A stretch of 64,000 nt of DNA. It comes from Alkalihalophilus marmarensis DSM 21297. GTDB lineage: Bacteria; Bacillota; Bacilli; Bacillales; Bacillaceae_D. A program made the position numbers and the translations under genes. Below, one piece after another: positions 25,798 to 34,299 of this stretch (within the stretch, counting starts at the first letter, position 1; each line of letters begins with the position of its first letter). A model generated the notes under the pieces. It was not told where the DNA came from and did not search any database. It worked only from the letters and a program-made list of their open reading frames with translations. The stretch covers positions 62,001 to 126,000 of the forward strand of contig NZ_ATAE01000005.1 of the NCBI RefSeq assembly GCF_000474275.2. Direction: 5' to 3'.

Positions 25798-26231
25798 TAC
25801 ATATCATCCTCCGCAATCGTAAGAATTATCGTGAGTGCAATACCGACAACAACCAGGTAGATACCAAGGTCGAAAGGCAGCGCTGTAGTCAGCTCTGTTT
25901 CACCTAGAATTGGTATCTGATAGTACTCAAAATATTGAGTAAGATACGGATCGCCGACTAATAAGCCGCCAAAGCCCGTAACAATTGCCAGCAACAAACC
26001 GAAGGCAATCATTTTTGTAAAGTCAAATGGTATTGCTTTTTTGATGCTCTTCATATCAAACCCAAGATACATTAAAAGCAGGGCACTTGCCGTCATTAAT
26101 CCACCGATAAACCCTCCGCCGGGGTTGTTGTGTCCGGCGAAGAATAGGTAGACGGAAAATGCAAGGATGATGAATGTCACAACGCGGGTGACGGAATGAA
26201 GAAGGACATCATTAGATTTTAAGTTCTTCAC
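25797..26231 (-). CDS. mrpB: Na+/H+ antiporter subunit MrpB
   Basis: A 144-aa membrane subunit of the MnhB family. AGHNNPGGGFIGGLMTASALLLMYL is the signature (about 33-57) and ALPFDLGIYLVVVGIALTI ends the domain. It overlaps the end of mrpA by 4 bp, as expected for a tightly coupled operon. Confidence 0.95.
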   Translation of the reverse strand: MKNLKSNDVLLHSVTRVVTFIILAFSVYLFFAGHNNPGGGFIGGLMTASALLLMYLGFDMKSIKKAIPFDFTKMIAFGLLLAIVTGFGGLLVGDPYLTQYFEYYQIPILGETELTTALPFDLGIYLVVVGIALTIILTIAEDDM

Positions 26232-28645
26232 ACATCTTCCCTCCCTGTCATTCGTAGCTTAATTAATGCAATGACACCTAATGCAGCAATTCCAAGTACA
26301 AGAACCTCAAGCAACGTATCAAGTCCACGGAAGTCAACAAGGATGACGTTTACCATGTTGTACCCACCTGCGAGCTCTTTAGAGTTCTCTACAAAGAATT
26401 GTGAGATAGGCTCAATACCTGCTTCATTTCCAAGAGCAAGAGAACTTAAGGCAATCGCAGTTACAAGGAACCCGACTCCAATAGAGATAATCAAGTTCAC
26501 GATGTTAAAGCGCGGCTTGAATTCTTCTTTGCGTAATTCTGGCAAATGATAAAAAGCAAGCATTAAGAGTAAAACTGTAACCGTCTCAACTAGTAATTGT
26601 GTTAAGGCAAGATCTGGTGCACGGAACACAACAAATAGTAAAGCGAGTAAGAAACCAATAACCCCTACAACAATAACAGCGGTGATCCGTTTATTAATAA
26701 ATGGAATGGAAAGCGTTGCTGCAATAAAGACGAGCGTAATGACCCAAATATATGGAGCAATACCCGTTACATTGGTTGTATCGATTGTAAAGGCATCGTA
26801 GCGGAACATTGTATAGCCAAGCAATAGAATCATGAAAGCGGTCATATATGCGAAATAATCACGCAATAGACCAGTCATTTGGATTCTTGTTACAGCTTGA
26901 GAACCTGAAATGACACCGCTAAGTGAATTGTCGTAGAACCAGTTAAGCGGGTCGCGTTCTTTCATATAGAAGGCCGTTTTTGCCCAGTTTTTCATCATTA
27001 AGAATAAGATAATCCCAGCTGCTACAACACCCATTGTCATAAACAGTTCCGCATTAAAGCCATGCCACATATAAATATTGACATAGAACAGTTCCCCATC
27101 GGCAAGTACTGTAGGCAGAACAGCCTGCATTGCAGGTTCAATGATTGTATAAGCTAAGATGTTCGGGAAGAAACCAAAGACGATAACAAGAGAGCCTAGA
27201 ATAACTGGACTGATTAACATTCCAATTGGAGCCTCATGTACTTTTACGTCATAATTTTCTGGCTGAAATTTCCCTGTAAATGTTTTAAAGAACATGATTA
27301 AGCAGTATAAGAATGTAAATACAGACGCAATCCAAGCTAGTACAACAATGATGATGCCGAATGTTTCCATATTGAAGGCGTTCATTTCTGTTGCGCGAAG
27401 AAGCGCTGTAAAGAACATTTCTTTACTTAAGAACCCGTTAAATGGAGGAAGACCTGCCATTGATGCGAGTCCAATTAATGAAACCGTAAATGTGACCGGC
27501 ATGATGGCCATTAAACCACCAAGCTTACGGATATCACGTGTGCCGGTTTCATGGTCGATAATACCGGCTGTCATAAAGAGACTTCCTTTAAAGGTTGCAT
27601 GGTTTATTAAGTGGAAAATCGCAGCCATTATTGCAAACGAATAAAAGGCTGGATCGACGCTGTCACCAAAATAAATCGCTGCAGAACCTAAGCCTAGTAA
27701 AGTCATAATCAGACCGAGCTGACTGACCGTTGAGAAGGCGAGAATTCCCTTTAAGTCTTTTTGTCTGACAGCTGATGTTGAACCCCATAACAGGGTGACA
27801 ACACCAAATCCGGTTAAGAGCCAGAACCATTCTGCGCTGCCGGCAAACACAGGTGTAAGACGAGCAACAAGATAGATCCCTGCTTTAACCATCGTTGCAG
27901 AGTGAAGATACGCACTAACAGGTGTTGGTGCTTCCATCGCATCTGGCAGCCAGATGTGGAATGGGAACTGTGCAGATTTAGTGAAGGCACCAAGCAGCAC
28001 TAAAATCATAGCTGGTAAAAACAATTCGCTTGATGTCACAAGATCTACATTTTCAATGATTTCGCGAATACTGAATGTGCCAGTCATGACATACAGCAAT
28101 GAAAAACCACCGAGCATAGCAAATCCACCAAAAACGGTAATCAACATTGATTTTTGAGCACCATAGGTAGATTTTTCACGGTGGAACCAATAACTAATTA
28201 ATAGCGATGAAGCTAAACTAGTTAATTCCCAGAACACATAAAGGACAATTAAGTTATCTGATAAGACAACCCCAAGCATTGCCCCCATGAACATGAGAAG
28301 GTACACATAGAAATTGTTCAAGCTTTCGGTCTTTTTTGATAAGTAAAAGATCGAATAGAGGATGACTAGAGTTCCAATACCGGTAATCAATAGGGCAAAT
28401 AATAAACTCAACCCGTCTACAAAGACAGTAAAGTTAATCCCAAGGGACGGTACCCATGGAATGGTGTGCTCAACAACCCCTCCAGTTGAGGTTATCGAGA
28501 GGTATTGAATGAAATAGATAAATAGTACAAGCGGGAGTGCTAATACAAACCAGCCTGTGTGAATCCGTCTAGCGTATTTGTACAGAAATGGGATCAAAAT
28601 AGCTAATAAAAAAGGCGAAATCGTAGCCCAGTGTAATACGGTCAA
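26228..28645 (-). CDS. mrpA: Na+/H+ antiporter subunit MrpA
   Basis: An 805-aa, roughly 20-helix subunit. The first 500 residues resemble NuoL (YVFWELTSLASSLLISYWF, TKSAQFPFHIWLPDAMEAPTPVSAYLHSATMVKAGIYL), and the C-terminal part carries the MrpA-specific FRAPDLALTQLLVETVTVLLLMLAFYHLP and VNVILVDFRGLDTLLEV region related to NuoJ. It is first in the mrpABCDEFG operon, whose order is complete. The complex exchanges cytoplasmic Na+ for external H+ and is central to alkali and salt tolerance in alkaliphilic bacilli. The start has AAGGAGGTATG upstream. Confidence 0.97.
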   Translation of the reverse strand: MTVLHWATISPFLLAILIPFLYKYARRIHTGWFVLALPLVLFIYFIQYLSITSTGGVVEHTIPWVPSLGINFTVFVDGLSLLFALLITGIGTLVILYSIFYLSKKTESLNNFYVYLLMFMGAMLGVVLSDNLIVLYVFWELTSLASSLLISYWFHREKSTYGAQKSMLITVFGGFAMLGGFSLLYVMTGTFSIREIIENVDLVTSSELFLPAMILVLLGAFTKSAQFPFHIWLPDAMEAPTPVSAYLHSATMVKAGIYLVARLTPVFAGSAEWFWLLTGFGVVTLLWGSTSAVRQKDLKGILAFSTVSQLGLIMTLLGLGSAAIYFGDSVDPAFYSFAIMAAIFHLINHATFKGSLFMTAGIIDHETGTRDIRKLGGLMAIMPVTFTVSLIGLASMAGLPPFNGFLSKEMFFTALLRATEMNAFNMETFGIIIVVLAWIASVFTFLYCLIMFFKTFTGKFQPENYDVKVHEAPIGMLISPVILGSLVIVFGFFPNILAYTIIEPAMQAVLPTVLADGELFYVNIYMWHGFNAELFMTMGVVAAGIILFLMMKNWAKTAFYMKERDPLNWFYDNSLSGVISGSQAVTRIQMTGLLRDYFAYMTAFMILLLGYTMFRYDAFTIDTTNVTGIAPYIWVITLVFIAATLSIPFINKRITAVIVVGVIGFLLALLFVVFRAPDLALTQLLVETVTVLLLMLAFYHLPELRKEEFKPRFNIVNLIISIGVGFLVTAIALSSLALGNEAGIEPISQFFVENSKELAGGYNMVNVILVDFRGLDTLLEVLVLGIAALGVIALIKLRMTGREDV

Positions 28646-28968
28646 ATCACATACCTCCTTAAATGGTTATTAGTAGAATTGGTTGGGCCCTATGTATTTA
28701 TCCTCTTATCCGTATTTGAAAACCGAACAATTCTTAGACTATGTAGAATTATAACCTAATTTAAAAATGCGTGCATCCTTACAGCACTTAGCTTCACCCG
28801 CTTTTAAAGAATTTATTAAATATGAAGAAAGACGAAAAATTTTAGCGAATTTTTTTTGTGTGATCGTGTTTTTTAATGATGAAGAGAGGTTATTCTCTTC
28901 CAAATTCAGTGTGTGATGTATAATTTTTGTGTGAAGATGCAACCCTATAAGTAATAAGAGGATAGGGA
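28646..28968 (-). promoter_or_regulatory. mrp operon upstream region
   Basis: This 323-bp divergent spacer holds no convincing gene. A TATAAT reads on the minus strand at 28748-28753 about 100 bp from mrpA, but its -35 partner (TGCACG, 17 bp) is poor. On the plus strand TATAAT near 28919-28924 may serve the gene at 28969. A 67-codon minus-strand reading (28739-28942) lacks a ribosome site and was not accepted. Confidence 0.3.
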
Positions 28969-29217
28969 ATGGTGGTTAAAGTGTCTACTAAAAATAAAAG
29001 CATCATTAGTTTGGTCATCTTTGCAACTATTTTGGTAGCAGGATTTTTTGCTGACGGGTTTAATGAAGAGATGACTCATAATCGTATTAAAGAAATTCCA
29101 GGGCAATTTGGGGTTCAAGAATACCGGGCGGAGGCACAAACATTTGGGCCGAGAGAGTATCTTCGTGTCATTCAAACACGAAATTGGCTAAACGAAGAAG
29201 GAGAGCTTCCTGAGTAG
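28969..29217 (+). CDS. Hypothetical exported or membrane-anchored protein, 82 aa
   Basis: An 82-aa protein with one N-terminal hydrophobic stretch (SIISLVIFATILVAGFFADG, about 12-31) after a basic start, so an uncleaved anchor or signal peptide. The rest is polar with FGVQEYRAEAQTFGPREYLRV. I do not recognise a family. The ATG has AGAGGATAGGG directly upstream and the gene ends in a strong terminator, so it is probably real and monocistronic. It is divergent from the mrp operon. Confidence 0.6.
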   Translation: MVVKVSTKNKSIISLVIFATILVAGFFADGFNEEMTHNRIKEIPGQFGVQEYRAEAQTFGPREYLRVIQTRNWLNEEGELPE

Positions 29218-29231
29218 GAAGCTCTCCTTTT
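29198..29231 (+). terminator. Terminator overlapping the stop codon of the 82-aa gene
   Basis: A perfect 13-bp stem (AAGGAGAGCTTCC and complement), 6-nt loop holding most of the stop codon, then TTTT. Confidence 0.9.
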
Positions 29232-29299
29232 ATGTGGTGTGTATATTAAGCATAATCTTGGGCGTTCGTACTTCTGTATTGTCTTAAGGTGTGTAGGTT

Positions 29300-29321
29300 T
29301 TAAGCTTAAATGAAAGCTTAA
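29300..29321 (-). terminator. Possible terminator of sda
   Basis: TTAAGCTT pairs with AAGCTTAA across six bases and overlaps the sda stop codon. The stem is AT-rich and the T run weak, so this is tentative. Confidence 0.4.
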
Positions 29322-29458
29322 GATGAAAGTTTAATTTTGTCTGATAATGAACGTCTGCTGATTTCTATACGAATTAATTCAATAAAATCAGGGCTTAGGT
29401 CAAGTTCGATTGCTTTGTAATACGTTTCAATTAAAAGTTCATCAGATAAGTTATTCAT
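29318..29458 (-). CDS. sda: Sporulation histidine kinase inhibitor Sda
   Basis: A 46-aa helical-hairpin protein with [26 protein letters not shown] and IEISRRSL, closely matching B. subtilis Sda, also 46 aa. Sda binds the dimerisation domain of KinA/KinB and blocks the phosphorelay when replication initiation is faulty or under way. Gene position next to yqeG is conserved with B. subtilis. A DnaA-box cluster lies 200-300 bp upstream, in agreement with DnaA control known for sda. The leader is unusual: a perfect Shine-Dalgarno lies 27 bases upstream and a hairpin fills the gap. Confidence 0.93.
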   Translation of the reverse strand: MNNLSDELLIETYYKAIELDLSPDFIELIRIEISRRSLSDKIKLSS

Positions 29459-29495
29459 CCCCTTCTCACCGCTGCTGCAGTGAGTTCACCTCCTT
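29459..29495 (-). promoter_or_regulatory. sda translation-initiation leader with hairpin between Shine-Dalgarno and ATG
   Basis: On the minus strand AAGGAGGTGA (29486-29495) is a full match to the 16S anti-SD. It is followed after one base by a 20-nt hairpin, CTCACTGC-AGCA-GCGGTGAG (29465-29484, 8 bp with one U-G pair, 4-nt loop), then AAGGGG and the ATG. Looping out the hairpin leaves a normal spacing of about seven bases. AAGGGG itself touches the ATG and is too close to act alone. Confidence 0.7.
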
Positions 29496-29649
29496 AGACA
29501 TGTAGTAGTCAATCGATCATTTATCAAGGTTGTCTCATCAAGTTTGTTCTATATAAAAGAAAGTTTGCATAGTATGTAGGTTCTTAGTCTGTAAGCTGTA
29601 TATACAGTTATGCTTGTCTGTACCTAAATATTACCACGTCTTCTAAAAG

Positions 29650-29764
29650 AGAACAATCGTTCTGTTTATCCACATTTAGCGGTGGATAAGTTGTGGGTTA
29701 ATTGTTTATTAGTGGAAATAAACCTTATAATTAGTAGGGGGATAAGTGTATAACGTTATCCACA
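29650..29764. promoter_or_regulatory. DnaA-box cluster with adjacent LexA-like palindrome
   Basis: Two perfect DnaA boxes TTATCCACA (29666-29674 and 29756-29764, plus strand), one 8/9 box on the minus strand (29681-29689) and two 7/9 sites (29692-29700, 29737-29745). A GAAC-AATC-GTTC palindrome (29651-29662) resembles the LexA core. The cluster lies between divergent sda and yqeG, matching a known B. subtilis DnaA-box cluster site. The rest of the 29459-29996 spacer holds only a 12-bp palindrome (29596-29607) and AT-rich DNA. Confidence 0.85.
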
Positions 29765-29996
29765 GTGTAGAGGTATGGCGTAATTTGTCGAAAAGTTTTT
29801 TATGTTTTTATAATCAGTGGAAAGGGTTATTAAATTAAATAAAGGAAATGCGTTGAAAATTTTCAAATGTGACGGTATAGTTATGGTTTGACTACGTTTA
29901 TAAATGGAAAAGTTTGCCCTGATCTGTTTAGGTATGCAAAGAGTTATATGGATAGAACATAAAAATAGCGATGTTGCTTGTTAATGAGGTGAAGTC

Positions 29997-30512
29997 ATGC
30001 TAAAGAACCTATTACCGAATAAGTACGTAAAAAGTATTTTTGAAATTAACCTTGAAGAATTAAAGGAAGCTGGCATCAAAGGCGTGATTACAGACCTGGA
30101 TAATACGCTTGTTGAGTGGGATCGTCCTGAAGCAACACCCGAAGTAAGAGAATGGTTTAAGAAGCTTCAAGAATATGGCATGAACGTTACGATTGTCTCA
30201 AATAATAACAGAAGAAGAGTTTCAGTATTTGCTGACCCCGAAGAAGTCGTATTTATTCATAATGCGAGAAAGCCAATGCGCCGAGCATTTAGGCAAGCTT
30301 GTCGTCAAATGGATCTTCAGCCTGAGGAGACCGTTGTTGTTGGTGATCAAATTTTTACGGATGTTCTTGGCGGAAACAGAGCTGGACTGCAAACGATCTT
30401 GGTTGTGCCAGTAGCGAAAACGGATGGTTTGGCCACAAAATTAAATCGCAGGATGGAACGTGTCGTATTAAATTGGATGCGAAAACGTGGAATGATTCAA
30501 TGGGAGGAGTAA
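29997..30512 (+). CDS. yqeG: YqeG-family HAD phosphatase
   Basis: A 171-aa HAD IIIA-type phosphatase. Motif I is DLDNTLVEWD (about 35-44), motif II IVSNNN, motif III/IV around KPMRRAF and VVGDQIFTDVLGGN. The family is linked to phosphatidylglycerophosphatase activity in some bacteria, but the B. subtilis substrate is not settled. The start has GAGGTGAAGTC upstream. First gene of the yqeG-yqeM operon; yqeH follows by 2 bp. Confidence 0.93.
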   Translation: MLKNLLPNKYVKSIFEINLEELKEAGIKGVITDLDNTLVEWDRPEATPEVREWFKKLQEYGMNVTIVSNNNRRRVSVFADPEEVVFIHNARKPMRRAFRQACRQMDLQPEETVVVGDQIFTDVLGGNRAGLQTILVVPVAKTDGLATKLNRRMERVVLNWMRKRGMIQWEE

Positions 30513-30514
30513 AT

Positions 30515-31627
30515 ATGGAAGAACAAACGATCACATGTGCTGGCTGTGGTGTACAGATTCAGACAGAAGATAAAAACGAGACAGGTTATGCACCTAAATC
30601 CGCACTAGAGCGAGAGGTTATTATTTGTCAACGCTGCTTTAGGTTAAAGCATTATAATGAAGTACAAGATGTTTCATTAACAGATGATGATTTTCTGAAG
30701 TTGTTAAATACACTAGGGCATACAGATTCTCTAATTGTAAAAGTGGTAGACATCTTTGATTTTAATGGAAGCTGGCTGCCTGGTCTGCACAGGTTTGTAG
30801 GGAATAATGATGTCTTGCTAGTTGGAAATAAAGTGGATCTACTGCCTAAATCCTTAAAAAGAAACCGTCTCATTAACTGGATGAAGAAATCTGCTAAGGA
30901 AAACGGCCTCAAGCCTGTTGATGTTCTTCTAATGAGTGCAGAAAAGGGTGAAGGGGTACTAGATATTGCTTCTGAGATTGACCGCTTGCGTGATGGACGT
31001 GATGTCTATGTCGTTGGCTGTACGAATGTAGGAAAATCTACATTTATTAATCGGATTATTAAAGAGTTCGGCGGAGATACCGAACAGTTAATAACGACAT
31101 CTCATTTTCCAGGGACCACACTAGATATGATTGATATCCCGCTTGATGATGGATCGGCGCTTTACGATACACCGGGAATCATCAATCATCATCAAATGGC
31201 TCACTTTGTTGATAAAAAAGAACTTAAGCAAATTACACCTAAAAAAGAAATCAAGCCAATGGTATTTCAATTAAATGAAGGACAAACGCTTTATTTTGGA
31301 GGAATGGCTCGATTTGATTTTGTAGCTGGTGAGCGATCATCTTTTACTTGTTTCACTTCTAATGATCTAAACATCCATCGTACAAAAAGAGAGAAAGCAG
31401 AGGAGCTTTATCAAAATCACCTAGGTGAATTATTAACACCGCCAGGAAAAGAAAGCATGGTTGATTTCCCTCCGCTTGTAAAACATGAATTTACCATTAA
31501 AGATATAAAAAGTGATATTGTTATCTCTGGTCTTGGCTGGATAACAGTCAATGACCGAAATGTAAAAGTAGAAGCTTATGCACCTAAGGGCGTAGGCGTA
31601 TCCATTCGTGATTCGATTATCTCGTAA
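30515..31627 (+). CDS. yqeH: Ribosome biogenesis GTPase YqeH
   Basis: A 370-aa circularly permuted GTPase needed for 30S subunit maturation. An N-terminal zinc ribbon (CAGCG and CQRC, about 7-41) is followed by NKVD (G4), SAEKGEG (G5), then GCTNVGKST (G1) and DTPG (G3), the permuted order. The C-terminal part carries an RNA-binding domain ending in EAYAPKGVGVSIRDSII. ATG 30515 has GGGAGGAG upstream; the earlier reading from 30473 lies within yqeG. Confidence 0.96.
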   Translation: MEEQTITCAGCGVQIQTEDKNETGYAPKSALEREVIICQRCFRLKHYNEVQDVSLTDDDFLKLLNTLGHTDSLIVKVVDIFDFNGSWLPGLHRFVGNNDVLLVGNKVDLLPKSLKRNRLINWMKKSAKENGLKPVDVLLMSAEKGEGVLDIASEIDRLRDGRDVYVVGCTNVGKSTFINRIIKEFGGDTEQLITTSHFPGTTLDMIDIPLDDGSALYDTPGIINHHQMAHFVDKKELKQITPKKEIKPMVFQLNEGQTLYFGGMARFDFVAGERSSFTCFTSNDLNIHRTKREKAEELYQNHLGELLTPPGKESMVDFPPLVKHEFTIKDIKSDIVISGLGWITVNDRNVKVEAYAPKGVGVSIRDSIIS

Positions 31628-31649
31628 CAGATAGAGAGGAGCACTAAGC

Positions 31650-32486
31650 ATGGGGAAACGTTTTGGACTGATTGGACATCCTGTAGCACACTCCCTGTCA
31701 CCGCAGATGCATAATGACGCTTTTAAAGATTGTCAAATAGATGCAGATTACGTGGCACTAGATGTGGAAGCAGGAGACCTTGAAGAAGTGACAGAGAAGA
31801 TTCGTAAAGGCGAAATAGATGGTGTTAATGTTACGATCCCACACAAAGTAGCGATCATGAATTTCTTAGACGAAATTGATCGGGAAGCAGAAAGGATTGG
31901 GGCTGTTAATACCATAGTTAGACACAACGGGAAACTTGTAGGATATAATACAGATGGTGCTGGTTATATGCAGTCGATAGAGTCTTATCTGCCGTCAAAC
32001 GTAAAGGATATGAACATATTAGTAATTGGAGCGGGAGGAGCTGCAAGAGCAGTATGTGCTTCCTTTTTAGGTGCAGGTGTGTCGAGTCTCGTTGTTGCTA
32101 ATCGAACAAAAGAAAAAGCAGATACTCTTTTGAATCTTATTTCTACTAATCAGGATCAAACAAACGCTATGACACTTAGTGAAGCTGAGAATGGGCTGGA
32201 GAAGTTCGACCTCATTGTAAATACAACATCTGTCGGAATGAGTCCTTACACTGAACAAATACCGATCTCTCTTAGGAAATTGAAAGATAAAGCGATAGTG
32301 AGTGACTTAATCTATAATCCGCTAGAAACAGCTTTCTTAAAGGAAGCTGCAGAGAGCGGCGCAACAACAGTAAATGGAGTGGGGATGTTTGTAAATCAGG
32401 GTGCCCTGTCATTTGAATATTGGACAGGCATCAAGCCAGACCGGAAACGAATGACAAATATCGTACTCAAAACACTTGGAGGGTAA
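31650..32486 (+). CDS. aroE: Shikimate dehydrogenase
   Basis: A 278-aa NADPH-dependent enzyme that reduces 3-dehydroshikimate in aromatic amino-acid synthesis. It has GHPVAHSLSPQMHN (substrate site), NVTIPHKVAI with catalytic Lys, NTDGAG, the Rossmann motif VIGAGGAARAV (about 127-137) and the NRTK NADP loop. Start has GAGGAGCAC upstream. Position between yqeH and yhbY is the standard Bacillus order. Confidence 0.97.
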   Translation: MGKRFGLIGHPVAHSLSPQMHNDAFKDCQIDADYVALDVEAGDLEEVTEKIRKGEIDGVNVTIPHKVAIMNFLDEIDREAERIGAVNTIVRHNGKLVGYNTDGAGYMQSIESYLPSNVKDMNILVIGAGGAARAVCASFLGAGVSSLVVANRTKEKADTLLNLISTNQDQTNAMTLSEAENGLEKFDLIVNTTSVGMSPYTEQIPISLRKLKDKAIVSDLIYNPLETAFLKEAAESGATTVNGVGMFVNQGALSFEYWTGIKPDRKRMTNIVLKTLGG

Positions 32487-32492
32487 AAAACT

Positions 32493-32783
32493 ATGTTAAC
32501 AGGTAAGCAAAAACGTTTTTTAAGATCAAAAGCACATCACTTAACACCAATCTTTCAGGTTGGAAAAGGTGGCGTAAATGAAAACATGATTGAACAGATC
32601 GATGATGTTCTTGAATCAAGAGAATTAATCAAAGTAAGCGTGCTGCAAAATTGCGAATTTGATAAGGACGATGTAGCAGAGGAATTATCAAAAGGGGCAA
32701 AAGCAGAGCTTGTCCAAGTCATTGGAAACACGATTGTTCTTTATAAAGAATCAAAAGAAAACAAAGAAATCATTCTTCCATAA
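32493..32783 (+). CDS. yhbY: YhbY-family (CRM domain) ribosome assembly RNA-binding protein
   Basis: A 96-aa CRM-domain protein (YqeI in B. subtilis). LTGKQKRFLRSKAHHLTPIFQVGKGGVNENMIEQID is the classical N-terminal half with the GKGG loop, followed by LIKVSVLQN and VQVIGNTIVLYKES. It binds pre-50S particles in related bacteria. Start has GGAGGG upstream, six bases after aroE. Confidence 0.94.
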   Translation: MLTGKQKRFLRSKAHHLTPIFQVGKGGVNENMIEQIDDVLESRELIKVSVLQNCEFDKDDVAEELSKGAKAELVQVIGNTIVLYKESKENKEIILP

Positions 32784-32808
32784 CCTAAGAGATGTAAAGG
32801 AGACAGGG

Positions 32809-33396
32809 ATGATGAAAATTGGATTGTTTGGAGGGACCTTTGATCCGCCGCACCATGGCCATATGATGTTAGCTGAACATATAAGAGTGGAGTGTGAACT
32901 TGATCAGGTTTGGTTCATTCCAGTATCTACTCCGCCTCATAAAAAGCGTTCAGACATGTCTTCAGTAGATGAACGCTTTGAATTAGTGACGGTTGCGATA
33001 AGGAGCAATCCACATTTTCATGTATCTACAATAGAGAGAGATCGAGGCGGCCGTTCGTATACAATTGATACAGTGAAGCAATTGAAAGAGGAATACCCGG
33101 CTCATGAATTCTTCTTTATTATCGGCGGAGATATGGTGGAGTCTTTGCCAACCTGGGCTGGAATTGAAGAACTTGTAAACCTCATCACGTTTATTGGGGT
33201 GAACAGGCCTGGGTATTCTCCATCGCCTGTGTATAAGGATCATCTTATCCATATTGATTTTCCGCCAATCGATCTCTCTTCTACTGATATACGGCAAAGA
33301 GTAAAAGAAGGTAAATCGATACGCTATTTCGTTCAAGATGAAGTAGCAGAGATGATAAAGGAGAGTAGGTTGTATGGAGAGGGAAGCGGCACTTAA
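32809..33396 (+). CDS. nadD: Nicotinate-nucleotide adenylyltransferase
   Basis: A 195-aa NaMN adenylyltransferase, an essential step of NAD synthesis. It has GGFTDPPHHGHMM-type nucleotidyl-transfer motif (residues 8-20, GTFDPPHHGH), the second motif STDIRQRVKEGKSIRYFV, and VWFIPVSTPPHKK. The start is ATG 32809 or 32812; AAGGAG lies six or nine bases upstream. The 3' end overlaps yqeK by 23 bp. Confidence 0.95.
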   Translation: MMKIGLFGGTFDPPHHGHMMLAEHIRVECELDQVWFIPVSTPPHKKRSDMSSVDERFELVTVAIRSNPHFHVSTIERDRGGRSYTIDTVKQLKEEYPAHEFFFIIGGDMVESLPTWAGIEELVNLITFIGVNRPGYSPSPVYKDHLIHIDFPPIDLSSTDIRQRVKEGKSIRYFVQDEVAEMIKESRLYGEGSGT

Positions 33397-33949
33397 TAAA
33401 GTAAAGCCTCATTTAACCGAACACCGCTATCAACATACTCTTGGTGTTGTGGAGACGGCGATTTCACTTGCAAAAAGATACGGAGCGGACCAATACAAGG
33501 CAGAGCTTGCAGCGATTTTTCATGACTATGCAAAATTTCGAGACAAACAAGAAATGCGAGACCTCGTACAATCAACTTTGAAAGAAAAAGATGTGTTAGG
33601 GTATGGAGATGAGTTACTTCATGCCCCATGTGGTGCATACTATGTAAAAGAGGAAGTCGGCATCAAAGATGAAGAGGTCTTAAATGCCATCCGGTACCAC
33701 ACAACAGGCAAGCCTGATATGACCTTGCTTGAAAAGGTTGTTTTCCTTGCTGATTATATTGAGCCAGGAAGACAGTTTAAGGGAGTATCTGAAGTTCGTG
33801 AGCTAAGTGAAAAAGATTTAGATGAAGCGATTATAAAGTCACTTGAAAATACGATTACTTTTCTAATGAAGCGAAGACAGCCTGTGTATCCTGACACATT
33901 AAACACATACAATCAATTAATTAAAACAAAAAGGAGTTTGGATAAATGA
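33374..33949 (+). CDS. yqeK: YqeK: HD-domain Ap4A hydrolase
   Basis: A 191-aa HD-domain metal hydrolase. HRYQHTLGVVETA, AAIFHDYAK (the HD pair), HAPCGAYYV and IRYHTTGKP supply the metal ligands; LADYIEPGRQF is also typical. Bacillus YqeK splits diadenosine tetraphosphate symmetrically to ADP. It starts within nadD and its stop overlaps rsfS by 4 bp. Confidence 0.93.
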   Translation: MEREAALNKVKPHLTEHRYQHTLGVVETAISLAKRYGADQYKAELAAIFHDYAKFRDKQEMRDLVQSTLKEKDVLGYGDELLHAPCGAYYVKEEVGIKDEEVLNAIRYHTTGKPDMTLLEKVVFLADYIEPGRQFKGVSEVRELSEKDLDEAIIKSLENTITFLMKRRQPVYPDTLNTYNQLIKTKRSLDK

Positions 33950-34299
33950 GTGAATCAACATTACTAACACTAGCTATTAATGCAATTGACGATAAGCGTG
34001 CTGAAAATATCGTCGGATTAAATATGAAGGGGATTTCATTAATTGCTGATTATTTCGTGATCTGCCATGGTAATTCTGAAAAGCAAGTTCAAGCTATTGC
34101 TCATGAACTTAAAAAAGTGGCACAAGAAGAAGGAATTGAAATTAAACGTCTTGAAGGATTTGATCAAGCGCGCTGGGTATTAGTGGATCTTGGAGATGTT
34201 GTTGTCCATATTTTCCATAAAGATGAGCGTACGTACTATAACTTAGAGAAACTTTGGGGAGATGCGCCAACAATTGAAATCGAAAGGGTCTTAAGTTAA
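33946..34299 (+). CDS. rsfS: Ribosomal silencing factor RsfS
   Basis: A 117-aa RsfS/YqeL protein that binds uL14 and blocks subunit joining under starvation. The family core is DYFVICHGNSEKQVQAIA, RLEGFDQARWVLVDLGDVVVHIFHKDERTYYNLEKLWGDAP. It starts at ATGA overlapping yqeK and ends overlapping the next start by one base. Confidence 0.95.
   Translation: MSESTLLTLAINAIDDKRAENIVGLNMKGISLIADYFVICHGNSEKQVQAIAHELKKVAQEEGIEIKRLEGFDQARWVLVDLGDVVVHIFHKDERTYYNLEKLWGDAPTIEIERVLS

Noticed and set aside
28739-28942. 67-codon minus-strand ORF upstream of mrpA
   Set aside because: No ribosome site, unusual composition, lies in the mrp promoter region.
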